This document shows positions 48,630 to 58,451 of a stretch of 64,000 bases of DNA, in pieces. Position 1 is the first letter of the stretch, and each line of letters opens with the position of its first letter. This stretch comes from Clitoria ternatea (taxonomy: Eukaryota > Streptophyta > Magnoliopsida > Fabales > Fabaceae): the NCBI GenBank assembly GCA_037962975.1, contig CM075671.1, positions 43,362,501-43,426,500 on the forward strand. The letters run 5' to 3'. A program made the translations under genes and the position numbers. The notes under the pieces were generated by a model, which was given only the letters and a program-made list of their open reading frames with translations, ran no database searches and was not told where the DNA came from.

Positions 48630-48909
48630 GATGCTTGAAGTTGTAAGGGAGATACACAAGAAATACATAAGAAATACATGCTTTAGTTTTCATCACAATT
48701 CTATATCTTTGCTTTAGCTTCTTAAGTTTTAGATCTTTCTTTTTCTTTATCTCCTTGTTCTATATTCTATCCTTCAAGTTATGGTTTTCATTTCCCTTCC
48801 TCAATACCAAGTAAGTTAATTTTATTATTTGTTATTTACTTTTATAATCAAAGTTTTAGTAAATTTAATATTAGCTTTCATTGTTAAAAATTCACTAGTG
48901 GAAAAAAGG

Positions 48910-49195
48910 CTTTTTACACCGGTCCTTTTTGGCTTTTTACACCGGTTTCACGACCGGTGTGGATGGAGCCGGTGAGAAAAATAAGGACTTTTTACACCGG
49001 TTTTGGGCCCGGTGAGAAAAATACATTTTACACCGGTCTTGTTTATAACGACCGGTGAGAAAAATACATTTTACACCGGTCCTATTTTCATGACCGGTGT
49101 AAAATCTATTTTTCTTACCGGTTTTGTTGTTGTGGCCTGGTGAGAAAAATAAGGACTTTTAACACCGGTTAACTAGTACAACCGGTGTAAAAAAC
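48910..49195. repeat. Left subterminal ACCGGT repeats of the CACTA element
   Basis: Roughly a dozen ACCGGT or CCGGTG words, many as TTACACCGGT or its reverse, the expected multiple binding sites for a CACTA transposase (family knowledge). The matching right cluster lies at 52735-52925. Confidence 0.88.
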
Positions 49196-50384
49196 TATTT
49201 TTTTGCTTTATTTATATTTTGTACTTCCCTTTTTTCTACTACCAAATCGTGATGCTACAATGAATGTCCTCATTATATCCAAAATAAAAAGCTTTAATCA
49301 TATAACTTTTATTGAAATTTATCAAATTACAAGATAATTTAAAAAATTACAAAGTAAATATAGAATTCAGAAATACTTATGGTTGAGAAAGGAAATGAAA
49401 ATACAATTAAAAATAAAAACCAAAGATTAATGCTCTGGTACAAGACGGAAGTGTTATCTCTCACTTCATTATAGTATTCCCGAGGATCCCTGTAAATAAA
49501 CAAATACTAGTTAGTAATGAAGTTCACATATTCCCATTATACTAGTACTTGAAGGTATTAATAGTTCCAAACATATAAGGTATACTATATAGTATTAATT
49601 AAATTAGATCAATGGCACTGATGATACAATCAATTTATTAAAATATCCTATTGTATGGGACAAGTACCAGTTAAAATTGACTCGTTTCTTAACATGTGAC
49701 AAGTACTGTTCAACTTAAATGTGAGAAAAAAATTCTAATATTTTCTCAACTTTCTTATTAAACCAACATAGGTTGGAAAAATGCTATTTGAACTGTGAGT
49801 GCAGAAAATGTTTAATTTTGTTATGCTAATAAGAGTTTTGGTCCTTGTCTTTTTTAAAAACTGGACCTATAAAAGGGGCGATTATAAAGAACCATGTGCT
49901 AATTATATTACTCATACATCTTTGTTGTTTAAGTAATATTTAAACTTATATTACTCTTCATCTATATTAACATATTTTTATTATATACGATTGACTCATG
50001 TTCATATTATTATTCTTAATAATATACACACTATATATAAACAATAGATAACTAAATCAATAAATAAAATAACTCTTGCATTAGTTAGACAGTAGATACT
50101 GTCTTGGCATTTTTATTAGCAATAGATTTCATAATCTAAATTTAATATCAAAATTTTAATAGTATACTTCGCTCTTCAATTATATCCTTAATTTTATGAA
50201 TATTTTAACCATGAATTTGAATATTATTTTTAATAAGATCTCATATTATTCTTTCTTCTTATGCAATCAATCGTTGCAGTAGATTCAACTTCATTATTAT
50301 AACCATATATAATCATATCAGTTCTTATAAAGTTAAGAAACTACGCCGAATACAAACTAAAGTTGTTTCACAATGGCAGAGTGA
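49196..50384. other. CACTA interior without a clear gene
   Basis: AT-rich. On the minus strand an acceptor-like TTTACAG near 49492 is followed by an open stretch beginning DPREYYNEVRDN, which may be the last exon of a captured gene. I do not recognise it. The remainder shows nothing. Confidence 0.35.
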
Positions 50385-50928
50385 TCAAAAGATATAAGGT
50401 CTTACCTGATGTAGGAACGACATTTCAATTATGGAGTTAAGATCGTTGTTTTTCAAGTACACCAGGGGTTCATCATCAAAATAATTATGAAGTCGAACTT
50501 GTCTTAACTTTTCTGCTTTTATCGATCCTTGTGAGAAAATTTCCATGCTGGGGCAGTATTGTATGTCCACTTGACTCAGACACGGCAACTGCAACTCCAA
50601 ACCCCCTGAACTAAAACATTCTAACTCAGGTAGCCTACTAAGATGTATGGTGTGTAGACCGTTAAAAGTGATACTTTCTGAAGTTGCATTCTCCTCTTTT
50701 ATTATGTATTCTACTGCGTCACAACAGTCCACATTAATCTCCTCAAGCTGCTTCAAACTGTTTGCCATTAAGCATGTCAATAAATACTCCAATTCATCAC
50801 ATCCAGATACATACAATTGTTTCAGATTGGAGAATAGAGAAGGAGACTCTACAAATAATAAAGTCAAATGATCACAACATCTAATATTTAAACTGACAAA
50901 TGCAATGACCATGAGACGGAATGACCAA
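50385..50928 (-). pseudogene. Captured NB-LRR (CNL-type) LRR fragment
   Basis: About 180 residues open to a stop. The pattern L..L.V..C..LEYLLT, SLKQLEEINVDCCDAVEYII, GLHTIHLSRLPELECF and LPCLSQVDIQYCPSMEIF is the irregular LRR type of coiled-coil NB-LRR resistance proteins. In those proteins this part reads pathogen effectors inside the cell. No NB-ARC domain is present, so it cannot work as a receptor. It begins just past the splice donor of the neighbouring ERECTA-type exon (50929-50933). A read-through or spliced chimera is therefore possible. Confidence 0.78.
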
Positions 50929-50933
50929 CTCAC

Positions 50934-51005
50934 AATTCAAACAAATGTTCAAGCTTGCCAAGTTCATCCAGAATTTTTCCAACTAGTTGATTGTCATTCA
51001 ATTGC
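50934..51005 (-). pseudogene. Captured ERECTA-type LRR exon 6 (72 bp)
   Basis: Minus strand, acceptor TGCAG before it and donor GTGAG after it, exactly 72 bp. It encodes LNDNQLVGKILDELGKLEHL, close to a later LRR of ERECTA-like receptor kinases than the preceding exon. Several intermediate exons of a normal gene are therefore missing. Confidence 0.8.
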
Positions 51006-51093
51006 CTGCAAGCATCAAAAACCAAGTTAGATTAAAGGAAATTTAGACTGCAAAAGATAGTAGAAACCTGATTGAAACAGTTAAAATACTCAC

Positions 51094-51165
51094 AAATACC
51101 ATAAACCAGTTAATTGACAAATATCAGGGGACAGAGTTCCACTCAACAGGTTCCCTCGTAACCCA
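51094..51165 (-). pseudogene. Captured ERECTA-type LRR exon 5 (72 bp)
   Basis: 72 bp between CAG and GTGAG, encoding GLRGNLLSGTLSPDICQLTG, the ERECTA-family repeat that precedes LWYF. Confidence 0.85.
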
Positions 51166-51313
51166 CTGTTACATGGTTACATAAACACAAAAACAGGTAA
51201 GCTTTCAACCCAAAATTTAAAAAAATATAGTTGTATATGGTATAGTAAGATATAATAAGAAACATGTAACAGCCATACATTTGAATGATACAAATAAAGA
51301 TAAACAAACTCAC

Positions 51314-51385
51314 AGGTACTGCAGGACCTCATTCCAATAGAGCAGTCTTGGAATCTCACCAGTGAGTCTATTTTGTGCGAGATCA
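51314..51385 (-). pseudogene. Captured ERECTA-type LRR exon 4 (72 bp)
   Basis: 72 bp between CAG and GTGAG, encoding DLAQNRLTGEIPRLLYWNEV. The IYWNEVLQYL-type ending is characteristic of ERECTA and ERECTA-like proteins. Confidence 0.88.
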
Positions 51386-51518
51386 CTGAAAACAAGGTAG
51401 CAAAATTATCAGAACGTGTTGGTAAGAAGCCTTGGTACACCAGAAATTCAATAACAATCACTCACAACAGATCATGTTTGATTTTATGTGCCTCTTAATG
51501 ACAAAATAAGAAACTCAC

Positions 51519-51590
51519 AGAGTCTTTAAGTTTGGAAGTTGAGTTAAAGTCGAGGGGATAGGTCCAGTCAATTGATTGCTCTTTAAATTC
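51519..51590 (-). pseudogene. Captured ERECTA-type LRR exon 3 (72 bp)
   Basis: 72 bp between GCAG and GTGAG, encoding NLKSNQLTGPIPSTLTQLPN, the IPSTL repeat of ERECTA-family receptors. Confidence 0.87.
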
Positions 51591-51685
51591 CTGCATTCAC
51601 TGGCACACTTCAGAACCAATAGATAAGTTGAAGAACCAAAGTAACACATACCACATCAAATGACAAATACAGGTTTCAAACTTAC

Positions 51686-51757
51686 AGAAACACAAGCTGC
51701 TTTAGCCTTGATATGGAGAAAGGTATATCACCATATAGCTGATTATCAGACAAATCC
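51686..51757 (-). pseudogene. Captured ERECTA-type LRR exon 2 (72 bp)
   Basis: 72 bp between AAAG and GTAAGT, encoding DLSDNQLYGDIPFSISRLKQ, the GDIPFSISKLKQL-type repeat of ERECTA-family receptors. Confidence 0.88.
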
Positions 51758-51965
51758 CTTTCATACAAATGAAGAGAAAAAGACGTGAAACTAAGGACAA
51801 GAACAATAAGTAAAAAAAACAAAAAAGAGGGAGAATATAGTGGGTTTGACTTCCTCTGCTAACAAAAAAAACTAACTTAACTATTAACTTTGGCTTATTT
51901 AAGGAAAAAAACAACAATAAGTAAATTCCAATGAACACAATCATAGCATGGTTCATAGTTCATAC

Positions 51966-52037
51966 ATATGAATAAGTGAATCGCAGTTCCCAATTTCATC
52001 TGGGATTTGACCGGCTAGTTTATTTCCCTGGAGGTCT
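51966..52037 (-). pseudogene. Captured ERECTA-type LRR exon 1 (72 bp)
   Basis: 72 bp between CCAG and GTATGAA, encoding DLQGNKLAGQIPDEIGNC. ERECTA-family genes are known for serial 72-bp exons, one per LRR. The six exons here keep exact length, phase and GT-AG borders, so the capture copied genomic DNA, not mRNA. Native genes have further exons, a signal peptide and a kinase domain, none of which is seen here. Confidence 0.9.
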
Positions 52038-52486
52038 CTGGCATTGCAAGAAATGCATAATTTGGATTAAACAATAAAACCAAAGCTAAGAGAAAGAGTA
52101 TAATCAAATGAACCGAACAATAAAACTAAATACATAATTCTTAATTAAAACTTAAAATCATTCAATAAAACATTGTCTAAATAATCATAACCAAACAATC
52201 CCCCTAAGACAATAAATTATAACACATAACAACTAGATGTTGGAACCGTCGAAAGTCGAAAACAGTGACGGCAGATTCCGCGGAGGCAGAACTGGAGAGA
52301 AGGTTACCAGCAGTGAGAGGGGGCTTCAAAAAGTGGCGGGAGGGCAGAAAGATTGAGAGAGAAGAAGAAGAATGGTTTGTCAGCCACTGTACTACACATG
52401 CTTGAGGGAACAGCCACCAGAGAAACTGAGCTAGCCAAATTTGGTGACGGCTTGTTGGAGATGAAGGGAGAGAGGGAGACCTCACA

Positions 52487-52640
52487 CAGTGACGGAGGAG
52501 GGACATGTTGGAGACGGCGAGGAGGAGAGGACCGGTCATGTTGTCGTTGTAGAGGTCGAGGACTCGGAGGTTATGGAGGTTGGAAAGTTGGGAAGGGAAG
52601 GGTTATGGAGGATGATTTGAAAGAGAGGGAATGCGAATGG
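52487..52640 (-). pseudogene. Captured CLAVATA1/BAM-type LRR fragment
   Basis: The minus strand encodes QLSNLHNLRVLDLYNDNMTG, then PLLLAVSNMSLLRH, which matches the N-terminal LRRs of BAM/CLAVATA1-type receptor kinases. Upstream (52640-52740) there is degraded, partly alignable sequence with stops. Downstream (52484-52230) the frame is open but unlike any LRR. BAM and CLV1 proteins perceive CLE peptides at the cell surface; this piece alone cannot. Confidence 0.72.
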
Positions 52641-52734
52641 CGTTGAGGGAATGAAAGTGAAGGAGGAAGAGAAAGGGTGACTAGGGTTCGAGAGATAACA
52701 GATGAGAGGAATAAAGATGAAAGGTTTTCTCACC

Positions 52735-52954
52735 GGTCCAAAAATTAAAATCGGTATAAAAAATAATTATAATTTTAAGTTATACCGGTTCTAAATTAAA
52801 ACCGGTGTAAAATATATATTTCTCACCGGACCGCGATTTAGACCGGTATAAAGTTACTAAATAATTACAAAATTGCCACCGCGCTATTTATTACACCGGT
52901 TATATTACAACCGGTGTAAAAAGCCCGGTGAGAAAAGTCTTTTTTCCACTAGTG
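52735..52954. repeat. Right subterminal repeats and terminus of the CACTA element
   Basis: ACCGGT, CCGGTGTAAAA and CCGGTGAGAAAA words, ending CTTTTTTCCACTAGTG, followed by the ATT duplication. Confidence 0.9.
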
Positions 52955-53658
52955 ATTATCATGGAATCTTTTAAAATCAACTCAAGGAATTTAATTTTTC
53001 TTTATGTTAACTTTGAGTTCTTGCTCTTAATATTTTGATTGAAGATAATTACTTTTCTTTGTTTCTCAAGCATTTATGATGGTAGATTATTTAAGTGTAT
53101 AACCGATTGGTATATAATTAAACAATCTATAATCTAAACTGATGTTGGTTGGTTAATCAATAATCAAGTTGAGAACAAAGATTAAGTTACTAAATAAGAG
53201 ATTTCTATTTAGTTTCTTAACTCAATCAAATTATGGTTTTAAAGTTATTTTAGTAATTAATAAGAATATATCGATTGATTATTCTTATTAGTTCATTAAT
53301 TCAATTCTAGAAGATTTTCTAGAATATAATCATTTAGGGATTCCAAATGATTTAAGATTGAGAAAATTAATTATATTTAATCATATTTGTGATCAATGAT
53401 TAGTTAACTAAAGATTTATTAATTCCTTGGGTTGGTTGTTTCTAAATTTGATTATTCTTACTCATAAATTTACTTTTTAGCACTATTATATAATCACTTA
53501 ATTTTCCTTTCAAGCTCAACACAAACCCCCCCCTTTATTATAACTAAATTGAGTGTAACTAATTGAACTAAGGTCCTCGAGAGACGACTAAGGTTGTTCA
53601 CCTTATACTATATTAATTTAACTTTTTATTTGACCCGACAACGACAGCGTGTCAAATT

Positions 53659-53676
53659 TGGCGCCGTTGCCGGGGA
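53659..53676 (+). promoter_or_regulatory. Primer binding site of the plus-strand Athila element
   Basis: TGGCGCCGTTGCCGGGGA, four bases after the LTR end. Identical to the site of the minus-strand element. Confidence 0.94.
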
Positions 53677-53984
53677 CCTTTGGTCCTAATTATTTACATT
53701 TAATTATCTAATATATTTTACATTTTTGTTGTAGGTGTGTTGAAGATATTCAGGTTTGGTTGAATATGAGCATATAAAAAAATTGAAAAAAAAATTCCAC
53801 TTTATTATATTCTTATTTATTCTCTAGTAATCTCATTTTTTAACCATTAAAAAAATATAAATATAAAAAAAAATCTTTAAATTTTTAAACATATGTTCTA
53901 AGCATTTCATAATTAAAATGATAACTTTTTCCTTTTATTACATAGTTGTAGTATTTTGTTACAAAATATGTAGATGTATTATGT
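53677..53984 (+). other. 5' leader of the plus-strand Athila element
   Basis: About 300 bp between priming site and gag start. AT-rich and non-coding; TTGTTGTAGGTGTGTTG near 53728 could be a splice acceptor. Packaging signals would lie here in such elements (family knowledge), but none is recognisable. Confidence 0.5.
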
Positions 53985-54077
53985 ATGACTAGATCTAATC
54001 CCGAACCACTATATTCTTTTGATCCTGAAATAGATAGAACATTTCATCAATTAGTTAGATCATCTAAGAAACTATTA

Positions 54078-54143
<66 letters not shown>

Positions 54144-54473
54144 CTACCTAATAGCATAAATAGTGAAACTAAACCTTCAACTTCTGAGTATTTGCATAAC
54201 ATGGCTGAAAAGACATTAAAAGAACTAGCTACACCAGATGTCACTAATCAAACATCATGCATCTTATATCCTGAGGAAGATGTTCCTTTTATGCTTAAAA
54301 CTGGTTTAGTTCATTTGTTACCAAAGTTTCATGGTCGTGCAGGTGAAGATCCTCATAAACACTTAAAAGCATTTCATATCCTTTGCTCTACCATGAAACC
54401 TGAAGGGGTTTCAGAAGAACATGTAAAACTTAAAGCTTTTCCCTTCTCCCTAGCAGATATCGCTGAGGATTGA
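53985..54473 (+). pseudogene. gag, N-terminal part, plus-strand Athila element
   Basis: 162 residues ending at TGA 54471-54473. The start ATGACTAGATC leads to YSFDPEIDRTFHQL, the usual Athila gag opening. Residues about 32-52 are a run of 21 asparagines encoded by (AAT)21. The capsid-like domain starts after FHGRAGEDPHKHLKAF and runs through the stop into the next open piece in the same frame. Structural protein of the retrotransposon particle. Confidence 0.88.
54078..54140 (+). repeat. (AAT)21 microsatellite within gag
   Basis: Twenty-one perfect AAT units that keep the gag frame and code for polyasparagine. A perfect array suggests recent slippage. Confidence 0.95.
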
Positions 54474-54524
54474 TTATTTTACCTTCCTCCTGGCTCTATT
54501 ACAAGTTGGGATGACCTAAAGAAA

Positions 54525-57500
54525 ATGTTTCTTGAAAAATTTTTCCCCGCTTCAAGAACTTCCTCAATTAGAAAAGAAATATGTGGCATCCGGCAACATG
54601 ACTGGGAAAATCTTTATGAATACTGGGAAAGATTTAAAAGATTGTGTGCTAGTTATCCCCATCACCAAATTACGGATCAACTTCTCATACAATATTTCTA
54701 TGAAGGTCTTAATCCAATGGATAGAACTTTGGTTGATGCAGCTAGTGGTGGTGCTTTGCAAAATAAAACTACAAATGCAGCAAAAACTTTAATTGAGAAC
54801 ATGGCTGCTAATGCTCAACAACATGCCACTAGAAATAATTCTGTAGTAATTAGAGGAGTCCATGAAATTGAAACTACTAATGATGGAGATAAAAAATGGG
54901 AAAGTAAATTTGCTGAACTAGCAACACTTATGAAAAATATTATTGTGTCTCAAAAACAACAACCTGTAACCCCTGCTCAGGTATGTTCTATCTGTACTTC
55001 ATCGGATCATTATACCGATTGTTGTCCTTCACTGCAGGAAGCTAAAATTCCCGATGAAAATCCTCAAGTATGTGCTGCCAACTTATACAATAACAGACCG
55101 CCACAACAACAAAATAATTATGATCTTTCTTCTAATAGATATAATCCTGGTTGGAGGAATCACCCTAATTTAAGATGGGGTAATTCCTCACAACAACCTC
55201 ATGCACCTTTTCAGGCAAATACTGGACCAAGCAGACCATATCAACCTCCTCATGTACAACAACAAGCTACACAAATAGCTGCACCTTCCACTGAGAAATC
55301 AAATTTGGAGGAATTGATGAAGCAAATGTCAGTAGATAATCTGAACTTCCAAAAAAGAATTGAGGCTACAATTCAGACTCTTGAAAATCAGATTGGTCAA
55401 TTGGCTACATCTTTAAACCATTTGCAGTCTCAAGGTTCAGATAAGTTGCCCGCTCAGACAATTGTCAATCCTAAAAATGTAAGTGCAATTACTTTAAGAT
55501 CTGGTAAAGCTATCCATGGACCAGAAAAACAACAACAAACTGAAAATACTATTGTCACAGAAAAACATACAGAAGAAGTTTTAGATAGTTCAAGTAATAA
55601 TAGTAATGATATATCTCTTACAAATCCTCCTTCTGCAGCTGGTCCTGATAAGCAACATATCCCTCTTCTATTTCCACAAAGACAAAAATCTATACAAAAT
55701 AAGAAAATGGATGAGGAGATCTTGGAAACATTTAGAAAAGTAGAGGTAAATATACCTTTATTAGAAGCCATCAAGCAAATCCCAAGATATGCCAAATTCC
55801 TTAAAGAACTATGCACTAATAAAAGAAGACTAAAAGGCAATGAAAGGATTAATATAAGTAGAAATGTGTCTGCATTAATTGAAAAACCTTTGTCACATAT
55901 ACCAGAAAAATGTAAAGACCCTGGGACGTTTACCATTCCATGCATAATAGGCAATAACAAATTTGAAAATGCCATGCTAGACTTAGGTGCATCTATTAAT
56001 GTTATGCCTATGACTGTATTTACTTCACTTTCCCTTGGACCTTTGCAAACTACAGGTGTGGTTATACAATTAGCAAACCGAAGCTCTGCACATCCTGCAG
56101 GAATTATTGAAGATGTCCTTGTTAAAGTTAATGATTTAATTTTTCCTGCAGATTTTTATGTTCTAGATATGGAAAGTGAGAATTCCACCAATAAAGCTCT
56201 AATAATTTTAGGAAGACCATTCTTAAAAACAGCTAGAACAAAGATAGATGTGCATGCAGGAACACTTTCTATGGAATTTGGAGATAGTGTGGTTAGATTC
56301 AACATTTTAGATGCTATGAAGTATCCTACTGAGGATCATTCTGTTTTTCAAATTGACTTAATAACTGATTTAGTTGAGGATAATATTATTAAGTTGTCTG
56401 ATGATGTTAATTTTCCTGTATTGTCTGATTTTTATGATTCATTTGTTTGTGATTCATGCATGGATTCTCATCAATGCAATGTGTGTGCTGAAATTGAGAA
56501 ATATTTGCTTAATGATAATAATGATCCAAACTCCCTTAAAACAGAAAATATAGTTCTAGATGTTGTTTCAAAAGAATCAGAGTGTGATAATTTGATTAAA
56601 GTAGTTACAAATACATCTGATTATGCTGAAGTACAAGTTGCAGAGACAAATTCAACCAAGTTGATTCCTTCAATAATGCAGCCTCCTATGTTAGAGTTAA
56701 AACCTCTTCCTGAACATTTAAAGTATGCATATTTAGAGGAAGATAAGAATCTTCCAGTGATTATTTCTAACAAATTAAATGTTGATCAAGAAACAAGGTT
56801 GTTGCAGATTATTAAGAAGCATAAGAAAGCAATTGGTTGGACTTTGGCAGATATCCCAGGTATTAGCCCTTCCATGTGTATGCATAGAATTCTATTAGAG
56901 GAAGAAGTTAAACCAGTAAGGCAACCACAAAGAAGACTTAATCCTCAGATCCTTGATGTAGTTAAAAAAGAGGTAACAAAATTATTACAAGCTGGCATTA
57001 TTTACCCTATATCAGATAGCACTTGGGTTAGCCCTGTACAAGTGGTTCCCAAGAAGTCTGGAATCACAGTGGTTAAAAATGAAAATGATGAACTAATTCC
57101 TACTAGAATCCAAAATAGTTGGCGAGTATGCATTGATTACAGGAAACTTAACAAAGCAACTCGAAAGGATCACTTTCCTTTACCTTTCATTGATCAAATG
57201 TTAGAACGACTGGCAGGTAAGTCACATTACTGCTTTCTAGATGGATTTTCAGGTTACTTCCAAATTTATATTGCACCAGAAGATCAAGAAAAAACAACAT
57301 TTACATGTCCTTTTGGCACTTTTGCTTATAGAAGGATGCCTTTTGGCTTATGCAATGCCCCTGGTACCTTTCAACGATGTATGATTAGTATCTTTGCTGA
57401 TTTTCTTGAAAATTGCATGGAAGTATTTATGGATGATTTCACAGTATATGGTTCATCATTTGATGCTTGCTTAAATAGTCTAGATAAAGTATTACATAGA

Positions 57501-57656
57501 TGCATTGAAACTAACCTTGTTCTTAATTATGAGAAATGTCACTTCATGGTAGAAGAAGGAATAGTTTTAGGCCATGTGATATCTAAAAAAGGCATAGAAG
57601 TAGATCCTGCAAAAATTACTGTAATTTCTCAATTACCTTATCCCTCTTGTGTGTGA
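54525..57656 (+). pseudogene. gag C-terminus, protease and reverse transcriptase, plus-strand Athila element
   Basis: 1043 residues in the same frame as the gag start, ending at TGA 57654-57656. The rest of the gag core (FFPASRTSSIRKEICG, YPHHQITDQLLIQYFYEG) is at residues 6-90. A CX2CX4HX4C zinc knuckle (CSICTSSDHYTDCC) lies near residue 155, and a Gln/Pro/Asn-rich linker follows. The aspartic protease (DLGAS at about 486, ILGRPFLKTARTKIDV) comes next. The RT core has YRKLNKATRKDHFPLP, the MPFGLCNAPGTF segment and the FMDD active site near residue 967. Length and order fit Athila gag-pol. The leading Met is internal, not a real start. Confidence 0.92.
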
Positions 57657-57731
57657 GATATTCGTTCTTTTCTTGGTCATGCAGGTTTTTATAGAAGGTT
57701 TATAAAAAACTTCAGTAAGATAGCCCTTCCG

Positions 57732-58451
57732 TTGTCTAACTTACTACAAAAAAATATAACATTTGACTTTAATGACAAATGTAAAGAGGCTTTTGATTGC
57801 TTAAAGAAAGCTTTAACTACCACTCCTATCATTCAGGCACCAGATTGGTCACTTCCATTTGAACTTATGTGCGATGCATCAAATTATGCATTAGGAGCTG
57901 TTCTTGCTCAAAGAGTAGGTAAAGTACAACATGTTATTTACTATGCCTCACGAACTTTGGATACTGCACAAATAAACTATACTACAACAGAAAAAGAACT
58001 ACTTGCTATTGTGTTTGCACTTGATAAATTTAGATCTTATTTGCTCGGTTCAAAAGTAGTTGTGTTTTTAGATCATGCAGCATTAAAGTTCCTTTTAAAG
58101 AAACCAGATGCAAAACCAAGATTGATCAGGTGGATGTTGCTGCTCCAAGAATTTGACATTGAAATTAGGGATAAAATTGGAGCAGAAAATTTGGTGGCTG
58201 ATCACTTAAGCAGAATTGAAAAAGAACTTGACCCAATTTCCATTAGAGATGATTTCCCTGATGAACAACTTATGGGAATACATGATTCTACTCCATGGTT
58301 TGCTGATTTGGTAAACTACTTAGTTGCTTCTGTTACTCCCATACATGCATCTAAACAACAAATAATAAAACTAAAAAGTGATTCTAAATACTATGTTTGG
58401 GATGATCCTTACTTATGGAAACTTTGTAGTGATCAAGTCATTAGAAGGTGA
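57732..58451 (+). pseudogene. RT end and RNase H, plus-strand Athila element
   Basis: 239 residues, same frame, between the TGA at 57654 and a TGA at 58449-58451. RNase H is clear: FELMCDASNYALGAVLAQ with the first catalytic Asp, YTTTEKELLAIVFALDKF with the Glu, LDHAALKFLL with the second Asp, and NLVADHLSRI with the last. RNase H removes RNA from the RNA-DNA hybrid during reverse transcription. A linker toward integrase follows. Confidence 0.92.

Larger units (their letters stand above)
48893..52954 (-). mobile_element. Non-autonomous Pack-CACTA transposon with captured LRR gene pieces
   Basis: The left end CACTAGTGGAAAAAAGG and the right end, its reverse complement with one change after 16 bases, form the terminal inverted repeats. 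ATT at 48890-48892 and 52955-52957 is the 3-bp target duplication expected of CACTA elements. Subterminal regions (48910-49195 and 52735-52925) are full of ACCGGT palindromes within TTTACACCGGT and CCGGTGAGAAAAATA words. The 4062 bp contain no transposase. The middle holds pieces of three leucine-rich-repeat gene families, all reading on the minus strand. Confidence 0.94.
47989..53654 (+). repeat. 5' LTR of the plus-strand Athila element, split by a CACTA element
   Basis: Starts TGATAAATC and ends GTGTCA. Without the CACTA insertion and its duplicated ATT it is about 1.6 kb (47989-48892 plus 52958-53654). The TATA box is at 48622. Only this LTR copy is visible, so age and target duplication cannot be measured. 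Confidence 0.82.

Noticed and set aside
49196..50384. Functional transposase in the Pack-CACTA element
   Set aside because: No transposase motif found in any frame; the element is non-autonomous.
50385..52040. Working receptor kinase or resistance gene
   Set aside because: No signal peptide, kinase or NB-ARC domain; exons are missing and families are mixed inside a transposon.
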